From the NCBI GenBank assembly GCA_027064265.1, contig JAMOQA010000541.1:1-6320 (forward strand): a stretch of 6,320 bases of DNA, in the 5' to 3' direction. Position 1 is the stretch's first letter. Every line of letters starts with the position of its first letter. The translations under genes and the position numbers were made by a program. Below are positions 1 to 5,574 of this stretch, piece after piece. This DNA comes from Acidobacteriota bacterium. GTDB taxonomy: Bacteria > Acidobacteriota > Polarisedimenticolia > J045. The notes below the pieces were generated by a model. That model saw only the letters and a list, made by a program, of their open reading frames with translations, was not told where the DNA came from and ran no database searches.

Positions 1-1
1 C

Positions 2-616
2 ACCGGGAGGTTCGGCAGGTTCCTCGCGGCGGAGGAGGAGCGGCGCCGGGAGCGGATGCTCGCCCGGGCGGAGGACGTGCCGTTCGCGCTCTGTCTCACC
101 GGCCACTTCTCGGCGCCGCGGGAGACCCTCCTCGCGGTGGGCGGTTACGACGAGCGGTACGACCGGTACGGCTTCGAGGACATCGACCTCGCGTACCGCC
201 TCGCGCGGGCCGGGGTGCGCCTCCGCTACCGGGACGACCTGGTCGCGATCCACCGGAGCAAGCACGCGGCGAGCTTCGCCGTGCACTGCCGGCGGCACCG
301 GGAGGCGGGGCGGATGGCGGTCCGGTTCGCCGCCCGGTGGAACGACCCGGAAGTCGAGAAGGTGCTGCGGGTGCGCTCCGGCCGGCCGCCGGGACGGCTC
401 ACCCCCTACCGGGCGATCGTGGCCGCCTCCCAGGCGCTCGTGCGCGCGCTTCCCGCGGGGCCGCTCCGGGACGGCCTCCTCGCCCTCGCCCGGTTCAAGG
501 TCGCGAGCTGGGAGTTCCTCCACCTGCCGGACCGCCTCGTCCACGCCGGCTACCACGTGGTCCGCGACATGCACTACGCCGCCGGCATCGCCGACGAGCT
601 CGCCGCCCCCCGCTGA
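2..616 (+). CDS. GT2-family glycosyltransferase, C-terminal part (5' end outside window)
   Basis: The reading frame is open from base 2 to the TGA at 614-616, giving 204 residues. The ATG at 56 lies inside the protein and is not taken as the start, because coding sequence continues upstream to the window edge. Around residues 47-63 is GGYDERYDRYGFEDIDL, the GG-YDE...G-ED-DL signature of the C-terminal part of GT-A fold glycosyltransferases (galactosyltransferase C-terminal type). The ED pair there usually includes the catalytic base. It is preceded by LTGHFSAPRETL, a typical acceptor-side strand, and followed by an H-rich stretch (IHRSKHAASF). The N-terminal nucleotide-sugar domain with the DxD motif is missing from view. 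The likely role is cytoplasmic transfer of a sugar from a nucleotide donor during glycan assembly; donor and acceptor cannot be told. It is convergent with the rubrerythrin gene. Confidence 0.88.
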   Translation, partial: TGRFGRFLAAEEERRRERMLARAEDVPFALCLTGHFSAPRETLLAVGGYDERYDRYGFEDIDLAYRLARAGVRLRYRDDLVAIHRSKHAASFAVHCRRHREAGRMAVRFAARWNDPEVEKVLRVRSGRPPGRLTPYRAIVAASQALVRALPAGPLRDGLLALARFKVASWEFLHLPDRLVHAGYHVVRDMHYAAGIADELAAPR

Positions 617-617
617 C

Positions 618-634
618 GAACGTCGCGCGCGTTC
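618..634 (+). terminator. Weak hairpin just after the GT2 stop codon
   Basis: GAACGT (618-623) pairs with GCGTTC (629-634), one pair being a G-T wobble, around a 5-nt loop. It begins two bases after the stop codon. There is no T-run after it, so it is at best a weak or Rho-assisted terminator. Confidence 0.25.
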
Positions 635-651
635 ACATGATGCGAATGCCC

Positions 652-749
652 GCAGGGGCGGCCGGAAGGCTGCCCGGCGGTACGCGGCGCGCACGTTGCC
701 GGGGAGCAGGTGTGTCGCCCGATGCGGGCGCCCTGCCGGGCACCCCTAC
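652..749. repeat. Repeat copy A: degraded BIME-like (REP + inverted REP) element
   Basis: The element starts GCAG (652-655) and ends CTAC (746-749). Flush against these ends are two 20-nt hairpins. Arm 1 is GGGCGGCC-GGAA-GGCTGCCC (656-675, one G-T wobble). Arm 4 is GGGCGCCC-TGCC-GGGCACCC (726-745, one C-A mismatch). An inner hairpin, GTACGC/GCGCAC (680-685 with 689-694), has one A-C mismatch. The expected third hairpin is not clear, although CGCCCG-ATG-CGGGCG (716-730) can form as an alternative to arm 4. The plan matches copies B and C, but every paired element carries a substitution and the GTAG foot has become GCAG, so this looks like an older, decayed copy. It lies 24 bp from copy B in the same orientation. 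Confidence 0.72.
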
Positions 750-773
750 AGGATACGCGTGTCGTGGGTTCCC

Positions 774-867
774 GTAGGGGCGGCCGGAAGGCCGCCCGGC
801 GTCGCGCGAAGCGCGACCGGGGTGGCGGCGCTTCGCGCCGCCCGGGCCGGCTGCCGCCGGCCCCTAC
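774..867. repeat. Repeat copy B: intact BIME-like element with four hairpins
   Basis: The ends are GTAG (774-777) and CTAC (864-867), inside an 8-bp perfect terminal inverted repeat (774-781 with 860-867). Four perfect hairpins fill it. Arm 1 is GGGCGGCC-GGAA-GGCCGCCC (778-797). Arm 2 is GTCGCGC-GAA-GCGCGAC (801-817). Arm 3 is GGCGGCGC-TTC-GCGCCGCC (824-842). Arm 4 is GGGCCGGC-TGCC-GCCGGCCC (844-863). GTAG at the foot of a GC-rich palindrome, with an inverted partner ending CTAC, is the known form of REP and inverted-REP pairs acted on by REP-associated tyrosine (HUH/Y1) transposases. It lies between the 3' ends of two convergent genes, a common position for such elements, and may also protect mRNA 3' ends or add to termination. 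No transposase is present in the window. Confidence 0.85.
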
Positions 868-911
868 ACGTTACCCGGGACCACCTCCCCTGCCCCTCCC
901 GGGAACGCGAA

Positions 912-938
912 GCGGCCCCGCCGGAAGGGCGGGGCCGC
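912..938 (-). terminator. Intrinsic-type terminator of the rubrerythrin gene
   Basis: GCGGCCCCGCC (912-922) and GGCGGGGCCGC (928-938) form a perfect 11-bp stem with a 5-nt loop. On the minus strand it starts 27 nt after the rubrerythrin stop codon and is followed by TTCGCGTT, a poor but T-containing tail, which is usual in very GC-rich genomes. The plus-strand side has no T-rich tail, so it is assigned to the minus strand. Confidence 0.65.
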
Positions 939-965
939 GGGTCGTGCGAGGAGAACGCGACCGGG

Positions 966-1484
966 CTACATCGGGGAGAAACCGCGGTCGGCGAAGTACT
1001 GGTCGCGGAGGTGGGACTGGAGCTCGTCGAGCTGGCGGAGGTGGCTCTCCTCCCACTTGGAGAGGAACTCGAAGACCTTGCGGGTCTCCTCGTCCGGGCT
1101 CTCCTTCGCCTGCTTCGCGTAGTACTCGATCGCCGCCCGCTCGAGCTCGACGCCGGCGGAGACGATCGCCATCTCGAAGTCGCCCCCGCGCACCCGCTCG
1201 AGGAACTCCTTGGTGATGATCGGCGGATGATCGAGGCCACCGAGGTTCTCGGGGGTGGCCGGGACCGACCACTCGCCGGTCTCGAGGAGGCTCCTGAAGT
1301 TCTTCTCGAGGAACTCCTTGTGCTCCTTCTCCTCCTCGGCGAGGGCGAGGAACATCTGCTTCGCGGCCGGGTCGGTCGCCTTCTCCGCGGCGGCCCGGTA
1401 GATCTCGAGCCCGCGCAGCTCGGTGATGATCGCGGTCTTGACCGCCTCGAGGACCGCCTTCTTCGTCTCTTCGTTCATCGGCAT
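966..1484 (-). CDS. Rubrerythrin-like diiron protein without rubredoxin domain
   Basis: The product is 172 aa and acidic/Lys-rich, fitting a ferritin-like four-helix bundle. Two half-sites are visible. Helix 1 has E22 seven residues before Y29, and helix 2 has E52-x-x-H55 in LAEEEKEHKEFL. Helix 3 has E115 seven residues before Y122, and helix 4 has E145-x-x-H148 in KWEESHLRQL. These are the expected iron ligands of the rubrerythrin family, by analogy. There is no CxxC pair, so the rubredoxin electron-transfer domain of classical rubrerythrin is absent. Family members reduce peroxide or handle iron in the cytoplasm of anaerobes and microaerophiles; the electron donor here is unknown. The ATG at 1484 is preferred over the one at 1478 because AAGGAG lies 7 nt upstream of it. 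A gap of 71 bp separates it from the upstream glycosyltransferase gene. Its own ribosome binding site and terminator suggest at least partly separate expression. Confidence 0.92.
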   Translation of the reverse strand: MPMNEETKKAVLEAVKTAIITELRGLEIYRAAAEKATDPAAKQMFLALAEEEKEHKEFLEKNFRSLLETGEWSVPATPENLGGLDHPPIITKEFLERVRGGDFEMAIVSAGVELERAAIEYYAKQAKESPDEETRKVFEFLSKWEESHLRQLDELQSHLRDQYFADRGFSPM

Positions 1485-1491
1485 CGGGAAT

Positions 1492-1497
1492 CTCCTT
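1492..1497 (-). promoter_or_regulatory. Strong Shine-Dalgarno site of the rubrerythrin gene
   Basis: AAGGAG on the minus strand sits 7 nt before the ATG ending at 1484 and 13 nt before the next in-frame ATG at 1478, which decides the start. The rest of the 71-bp gap holds TATCCT (1523-1528), a possible -10 box with no recognisable -35. It also holds a run of eight C followed by six G after the GT4 stop codon, which could fold but lacks a T-tail. A separate promoter is therefore unproven. Confidence 0.7.
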
Positions 1498-1555
1498 GCA
1501 CCGCCCCGGGGGCAGGAGGGGAAGGATACCCCGGCCCCCCGGGGGGGGCTAGCCG

Positions 1556-2767
1556 CTAGCCGACCCGGTAGCGGAAGGCGGCCGGCGCGGTGCGCGGCCA
1601 GAGGCCGGCCTCGACGGCCAGCTCCTCGTAGAGCGCCTCCTGGTCCCGGACCATCCGGTCGATGTCCCACTCGTCGCACCGCTCCCGGGCCGCCGCCCCG
1701 AAGCGCTCGCGCAGCTCCGGATCGGAAAGAAGCCGGATCACTCCCTCGGCGAGGCGCTCCACGTCGCCCGGCTCCGCCAGGTACCCGGTGACCCCGTCGG
1801 TCACGGCCTCCGGTGTCCCGTCCACGGCGGTCGCGACCACCGGCTTCCCGGCCGCCATCGCCTCGGGGACGACCCGGGGAAGTCCCTCGTGCAGCGACGT
1901 CAGGACCAGCACGTCCAGGTCGCCGACGATCCGCTCGGGGTCCTCCCGCCACCCGAGGAGCCGGAACCGGTCCCCGAGCCCGGCCCGGGCGGCCTCCGCC
2001 TCCACCTCGGGCCGCAGCACCCCGTCCCCCGCGAGGACGAAGACGGCGCGGGGGAACCGCTCCGCCACCCGTGCCGCGACCCGCACGAAGTCGACCGGCA
2101 GCTTCTGGGGCTTGAGGCACGCGACCATCCCGACGAGGGGAACCTCCGGGCCGATCCCGAGCTCCGCCCGGAAGGCCCCGCTCCCGGCGGCCCGCCGGAA
2201 CCGATCCAGCTCGACGCCGGAGCGGATCACCCGGAAGGCGGCCGCCGGGGCGACCCGGGCCCGGGCACCCTTCTCGGCGTTCGCCCGGGAGACCGCGACG
2301 AGGCGGCTGGTCGCCCGGGCGGCGAGCCGCTCGAGGGCGACGTAGAACGCCCGCACCGGCGGAGACTGGCCCGGGTGGAAGCCCCACCCGTGGACCGTGT
2401 GGACGATCGCCGGCACCCCGGCGAGGGACGCGGCGAGCCGGCCGAGCACGCCCGCCTTGGACGAGTGGGTGTGGACGATCGCCGGTCGCTCCTCCCGGAA
2501 GCGGCGGCGCAGGTCGAGGAGGGCGAGCAGGTCCCGCACCGGGTGGGGCTCCCGCCGCAGGTGGAGGCACGTGGCGAACGGCACGTCCGGGAGCGCCCGG
2601 GCCTCGTCGTCCAGGATCCCCCCGGGGCCGGCGACGAGGCCCGGGGCGAACCGCTCCCGGTCCAGGTGGGCGACGGTGTAGAGGGTGTTCCGCTGGGCCC
2701 CGCCGAGCTCCAGCATCGTGATCACGTGGGTGACCCCGAGGCGGGGCCGCCGGGGATCCCCGCTCAC
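1556..2767 (-). CDS. GT4-family glycosyltransferase (GT-B fold)
   Basis: The product is 403 aa, the usual size for a retaining GT4 enzyme. The N-terminal Rossmann domain begins HVITMLELGGAQRN (residues 14-27), with the GGAQ/GGAE-type acceptor loop. HTHSSKAGVLGR (99-110) and HTVHGWGFH (123-131) follow; these are common in lipid-linked oligosaccharide glycosyltransferases. The C-terminal donor domain carries EGLPRVVPEAMAAGKPVVAT, with the E-x7-E motif at about E294 and E302, which binds the nucleotide sugar. The start is GTG at 2767. It shares GTGA with the TGA stop of the flavoenzyme gene (4-nt overlap), and GAGAGG lies 7 nt upstream, so translation is probably coupled. It likely adds a sugar to the undecaprenyl-linked glycan at the cytoplasmic membrane face. 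Donor and linkage cannot be read from sequence. A longer open frame upstream is only the GC-rich shadow of the flavoenzyme gene. Confidence 0.93.
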   Translation of the reverse strand: MSGDPRRPRLGVTHVITMLELGGAQRNTLYTVAHLDRERFAPGLVAGPGGILDDEARALPDVPFATCLHLRREPHPVRDLLALLDLRRRFREERPAIVHTHSSKAGVLGRLAASLAGVPAIVHTVHGWGFHPGQSPPVRAFYVALERLAARATSRLVAVSRANAEKGARARVAPAAAFRVIRSGVELDRFRRAAGSGAFRAELGIGPEVPLVGMVACLKPQKLPVDFVRVAARVAERFPRAVFVLAGDGVLRPEVEAEAARAGLGDRFRLLGWREDPERIVGDLDVLVLTSLHEGLPRVVPEAMAAGKPVVATAVDGTPEAVTDGVTGYLAEPGDVERLAEGVIRLLSDPELRERFGAAARERCDEWDIDRMVRDQEALYEELAVEAGLWPRTAPAAFRYRVG

Positions 2768-4110
2768 GGCGCCGCCTCTCCCCGGAGCGCCCGGGCGACC
2801 TCCTCCGCGACCTCCCTCCCCTCGAGGAGCGCCCGCTCCATGAACGAGTACTGCCACCGGCCGTACCGGCCGGCCAGGTGGATCCCGGCGCCGAGGAGCC
2901 GCTCCCGGGCCGCCTCGACCACCGGCGTCCGGGCCCGGTCGTACGCGACGTAGGCCGGGTCGAGGAGGCGCGCCCGGTGGAGCACCACCCGGTCGGACCG
3001 GCGCAGGACCCCGGCCCGGCGCAGCCCGTCCAGCGCCCGGTCCAGCAGTTCGTCCTCGCCGGGGATCTCCTCCCGCGGCCCGAACGCGAACTCGACGGAA
3101 GCGGTCGAGCACCCGGGGGAAGCGAGGGCCGGGGCGACGTTCGAGGGGAAGCCGGCCCGGTAGAACGGGAACTCGTCGCCGGGGAAGTAGATCCAGTGCA
3201 CCCCGTCCGCGATCCCGGCCCGGTCGATCCCGAGCTGGAGGTCGACGACCCGGGACCAGGAGAGCTCCCCGGCCATCTCGGCGAGGCTGCGGCCCCGGGA
3301 GGGGCAGCCGTCGAGCCCGCGCACCCGCTGCAGGAGGTACGGCAGGGGCAGGGTCGAGACGATCCGCTCGTACCCGAGGACCTCGCCTCCCTCGAGGACG
3401 ACCCTCCGCTCCCGGGCGTCGACGGAGACGACCCGGGCACGGGTCCGCAGGTCGTCCTCGACCTCGCGCGCGAGCGCCGCGGGCAGGACGCCGATGCCGC
3501 CCTCCCGCGGGTAGAGGAAGCGGGGGTTGTACCCGAGGCCCCGGGCGGGCAGCCCGAGGGCGCCCCGGACGACCTCCTCCACCGTGGGGCGGGGCACCGA
3601 CCAGGAGACCCACTCGGCGGTCAGCTCCGCCGGGTCCCGCCGGTAGAGCTTCCGGTTCTGGGGCAGCAGGAACTCGTCGGCGATCCCGTCGCCGAAGACG
3701 GCCCGCGCCCAGGTCTCGAACGAGACTCGAGGATCGCCGGGGACCGGTTCCTCCCGGGCGGCGAGGAAGTCGAGAACGCACCGGGCGACCACCTCGGGAG
3801 GCAGGCCGTGGAGGTTCGCCTGGAAGGGGAACTCGAGGAGGGCGCCCCGGGCGTGGATCCGTGCCCGGCGTTCCACGGGAACCAGCAGCTCCCCGAGGAG
3901 CCGCCGGACGAACGCCTCCGCGTACTCGTCCCGCAGGTGCAGGTAGTGCCCGGTCAGGTCGAAGGTGAACCCGTCCTCGCGGAACGACCGGCAGAGCCCG
4001 CCCGGCTCCTCCCCAGCCTCGAGGACCAGCCGCGGGACGTCCGGCAGCAGCTCCCGCAGGTGCCACGCGGCCGAGAGCCCGGCGAGCCCGCCCCCGAGGA
4101 CCAGGATCAT
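2764..4110 (-). CDS. FAD-dependent oxidoreductase, UDP-galactopyranose mutase/amine-oxidase superfamily
   Basis: The product is 448 aa. The N-terminus is a Rossmann FAD site: MILVLGGGLAGLSAAWHL with G6-x-G8-x-x-G11, then the ribose-binding acid E31 and GGLCRSF (37-43). DLTGHYLHL (51-59) and LEFPFQANLHGL (92-103) sit where UDP-galactopyranose mutases have their H-x-F-H and PFN segments. LPQNRKLYRRDP (149-160) is typical of flavoproteins often labelled protoporphyrinogen-oxidase-like in polysaccharide loci. GRYGRWQYSFMERALLEG near the C-terminus is the second FAD contact. Known relatives isomerise or oxidise nucleotide sugars; here the substrate is unknown. Its place between a polyprenyl-phosphate sugar transferase (5-nt gap) and a GT4 gene (4-nt overlap) argues for a donor-sugar or glycan role rather than heme synthesis. 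The ATG at 4110 gives the exact Rossmann start. Only GAGGG, 2 nt away and overlapping the upstream stop, precedes it, so coupling is likely. Confidence 0.88.
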   Translation of the reverse strand: MILVLGGGLAGLSAAWHLRELLPDVPRLVLEAGEEPGGLCRSFREDGFTFDLTGHYLHLRDEYAEAFVRRLLGELLVPVERRARIHARGALLEFPFQANLHGLPPEVVARCVLDFLAAREEPVPGDPRVSFETWARAVFGDGIADEFLLPQNRKLYRRDPAELTAEWVSWSVPRPTVEEVVRGALGLPARGLGYNPRFLYPREGGIGVLPAALAREVEDDLRTRARVVSVDARERRVVLEGGEVLGYERIVSTLPLPYLLQRVRGLDGCPSRGRSLAEMAGELSWSRVVDLQLGIDRAGIADGVHWIYFPGDEFPFYRAGFPSNVAPALASPGCSTASVEFAFGPREEIPGEDELLDRALDGLRRAGVLRRSDRVVLHRARLLDPAYVAYDRARTPVVEAARERLLGAGIHLAGRYGRWQYSFMERALLEGREVAEEVARALRGEAAP

Positions 4111-4115
4111 CGCCC

Positions 4116-5144
4116 TCAGAGCCCCATGTCGATGGTGCGCAGCCAGGCGGCGAGCCCGAGGGCCAGCACGACCAGGGCGCACAGCAGGAGGATGGCCACG
4201 CGCTCCGGCGCGATCATCACGATCATCCCCCAGGCGCCGAGGACCGCCGCGGCGAGCACGTTCGCGCGCACGGTGGCCCGCGTCGACAGGCGCCACTTCC
4301 GCAGGCGCAGGGCGACGTGGTCGGGGCTTCCCAGCATCACCGGGTAGCCCCGCCGCCAGCGCACCCACATGACGAACAGCATGTCGAAGAGGGGGATCCC
4401 GAGGACGAGGAGGGGGACGATCGCCGCCACGCGGTGCTCGACCGTGTAGCGGTTCACCATGGCGACCGCCCCGAGGAGGAACCCGGCGAAGAGGCTCCCG
4501 GTGTCGCCGAGGTAGATCCGGGCCGGCTCCACGTTGTAGACGCGGAAGCCGAGGAGCGCACCGGAGAGCGCCGCCGCCAGGATGGCGGTGGCGGGAAGCC
4601 CGCCGACGAGCGCGATGGCGGCGAGGAAGAGGGCCGCGACCGCGCCCACGCCGCTCGAGAGCCCGTCCATCACGTCGATCAGGTTGAACGCGTTGGTCGC
4701 GGCGACCATCCAGAGAATGGTCAGCGGCACCGCGATCCACCAGGGGATGAAGACGAGCTGGATCTTCACGCCGGCCCGCAGCAGGACCAGGACGGCGAGG
4801 AGCTGCCCCAGGAGCTTCGCCCGCGGAGAGAGGGACCCGAGGTCGTCGATCAGCCCGAGGACGAGGACGATCGACCCGGAGAACAGGATCGCGAGCACCT
4901 GGCCGTCCAGGGGCCGGACGACCGCGACCCCGACCAGCACCCCGAGGGCCACCGCGAGCCCGCCGAGGTACGGCACCGGTTCCCGCTGCTTCTTCAGCTT
5001 TCCGTCCGGACGGTCGACGATCCCGAACCGCAGGGCCGCCTCCCGGAGGCGCGGCGTCGCCGCCAGCGCCGTGCCGTAGGCGAGCCCGAGGGCGAGGAGC
5101 GCGAGCGCCCCCTCCCGGGCGAGCTGGGCGAGCGGTTCCGTCAC
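4116..5144 (-). CDS. WecA/MraY-family polyprenyl-phosphate sugar-1-phosphate transferase
   Basis: The product is 342 aa and an integral membrane protein with about eleven hydrophobic segments. It transfers a sugar-1-phosphate from a UDP-sugar, usually an N-acetylhexosamine, to undecaprenyl phosphate, the first step of O-antigen or exopolysaccharide assembly. Family motifs appear in order. GLIDDLGSLSPRAKLLGQ holds the D100-D101 pair. NAFNLIDVMDGLSSG (151-165) is the N-x-x-N-x-x-D...DG loop. ARIYLGDTGSLFAGF holds D214 of the GDTGS motif. SPDHVALRLRKW (273-284) is the cytoplasmic His loop, in the short DH-x3-R form rather than the MraY HHHxE form, so cell-wall MraY is unlikely. FGIVDRPDGKLKKQREPVPYLGG is cut by no gap and matches the family's N-terminal loop. 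The GTG start at 5144 is chosen because AAGGAG lies 4 nt upstream; earlier in-frame codons encode a basic, non-hydrophobic leader. It is the first gene of the three-gene unit. Confidence 0.94.
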   Translation of the reverse strand: MTEPLAQLAREGALALLALGLAYGTALAATPRLREAALRFGIVDRPDGKLKKQREPVPYLGGLAVALGVLVGVAVVRPLDGQVLAILFSGSIVLVLGLIDDLGSLSPRAKLLGQLLAVLVLLRAGVKIQLVFIPWWIAVPLTILWMVAATNAFNLIDVMDGLSSGVGAVAALFLAAIALVGGLPATAILAAALSGALLGFRVYNVEPARIYLGDTGSLFAGFLLGAVAMVNRYTVEHRVAAIVPLLVLGIPLFDMLFVMWVRWRRGYPVMLGSPDHVALRLRKWRLSTRATVRANVLAAAVLGAWGMIVMIAPERVAILLLCALVVLALGLAAWLRTIDMGL

Positions 5145-5148
5145 GGGT

Positions 5149-5154
5149 CTCCTT
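5149..5154 (-). promoter_or_regulatory. Shine-Dalgarno site fixing the GTG start of the WecA-like gene
   Basis: AAGGAG on the minus strand lies 4 nt before the GTG ending at 5144. No comparable site precedes the earlier in-frame start near 5228, which would add 28 residues lacking hydrophobic character. Confidence 0.7.
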
Positions 5155-5209
5155 CCGGCGGGCAGGCCCCGCGCGCGGCCGGCGCGGAAGCGCACCGACC
5201 CCTGTGGGA

Positions 5210-5238
5210 ACCGTAGGGACCCGGGCACCCCCGGTCAA
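5210..5238 (-). promoter_or_regulatory. Candidate sigma-70 promoter of the three-gene unit
   Basis: On the minus strand TTGACC (5233-5238) matches the -35 consensus at five of six positions. It is followed after exactly 17 nt by TACGGT (5210-5215), which keeps the first, second and last bases of the -10 consensus. Transcription would start near 5203, giving a leader of about 60 nt before the GTG at 5144. The -10 match is modest and the surroundings are GC-rich, so this is a prediction from spacing and position only. Confidence 0.45.
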
Positions 5239-5377
5239 GCCGGAACATCCCCGGAAGACGCCAGCCCCGTGGTACGCCTCGAGCAGGCCCCCTCCCTGCG
5301 CGGTGCTCCCGACGACGCGAGCGGTCCGCGGCGGAGGGGATGCGGGTGCGGGCCGACTCTTTCGTGCCGTGCGAGAC
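5239..5377. other. Intergenic stretch with no recognisable feature
   Basis: Between the candidate promoter and repeat copy C there is no open frame with coding character, no clear hairpin and no RNA gene that I can recognise. The short frames here overlap the repeat or are Arg/Pro/Gly-rich shadows. Bases 5470-5574, between the repeat and the upstream GT2 stop codon, are likewise empty. Confidence 0.5.
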
Positions 5378-5469
5378 GTAGGGGCGCAACGTGCTGCGCC
5401 CGTGTGCCGCGAAGCGGCACCGATTGGCCGGGCTTCACCCGGCACGGGTCGAGCACGCTCGACCCCTAC
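5378..5469. repeat. Repeat copy C: intact BIME-like element with four hairpins
   Basis: The ends are GTAG (5378-5381) and CTAC (5466-5469), inside a 7-bp terminal inverted repeat GTAGGGG/CCCCTAC. There are four perfect hairpins. Arm 1 is GGGCGCA-ACGTGC-TGCGCCC (5382-5401). Arm 2 is GTGCCGC-GAA-GCGGCAC (5404-5420). Arm 3 is GCCGGG-CTTCA-CCCGGC (5427-5443). Arm 4 is GGGTCGAG-CACG-CTCGACCC (5446-5465). Arms 1 and 4 are 20 nt and abut the ends, exactly as in copy B, though stem sequences differ. It lies downstream of the minus-strand GT2 gene and upstream of the candidate promoter, so it may also help to end the GT2 transcript. On the known model it would be moved by a REP-associated tyrosine transposase encoded elsewhere. 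Confidence 0.83.
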
Positions 5470-5574
5470 CACCCCAACGAAGCGCGCCCGGGACCGCCGC
5501 TGGTCGAGCCGGTGCGAAAGCCCGAGGCCCACGCCCGCATCCCCGGAGACGCGCACACGGAAAGAGGCGGAACG

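Noticed and set aside
652..867. CRISPR-like array from two repeated GC-rich palindromes
   Set aside because: There are only two units, the stems differ in sequence, there is no constant direct repeat with unique spacers, and no cas genes are present. The GTAG...CTAC plan fits REP/BIME elements.
774..867. tRNA-like cloverleaf, since four arms close on a short stem
   Set aside because: There is no T-loop, anticodon arm or acceptor-stem consensus. The closing stem is 4 bp and the same plan recurs with different stems.
1531..1555. C8G6 palindrome after the GT4 stop codon as a terminator
   Set aside because: The loop would be about 2-4 nt and there is no T-tract on the minus strand. It could fold but is not good enough to call.
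696..1559. Plus-strand open frame across the repeats and the rubrerythrin gene
   Set aside because: It is Leu/Glu/Gly-rich antisense translation of the diiron protein, with an upstream part made of the hairpin repeats.
966..3440. Single 824-codon minus-strand frame that would join the rubrerythrin to upstream sequence as a fusion
   Set aside because: Only the last 172 codons look like protein. The rest is Ser/Pro/Gly/Arg-rich and out of frame with the flavoenzyme and GT4 genes, and a strong ribosome binding site precedes the ATG at 1484.
2878..4347. Long plus-strand open frame (about 489 codons) opposite the flavoenzyme and WecA-like genes
   Set aside because: It is rich in Pro/Gly/Glu/Arg/Asp with no domain motif and runs antisense to two genes with clear family signatures. 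Very high GC makes stop codons rare.
4317..5216. Plus-strand open frame of about 299 codons opposite the WecA-like gene
   Set aside because: It is a low-complexity Glu/Asp/Arg/His-rich translation, antisense to a membrane protein with intact catalytic motifs; a GC shadow.
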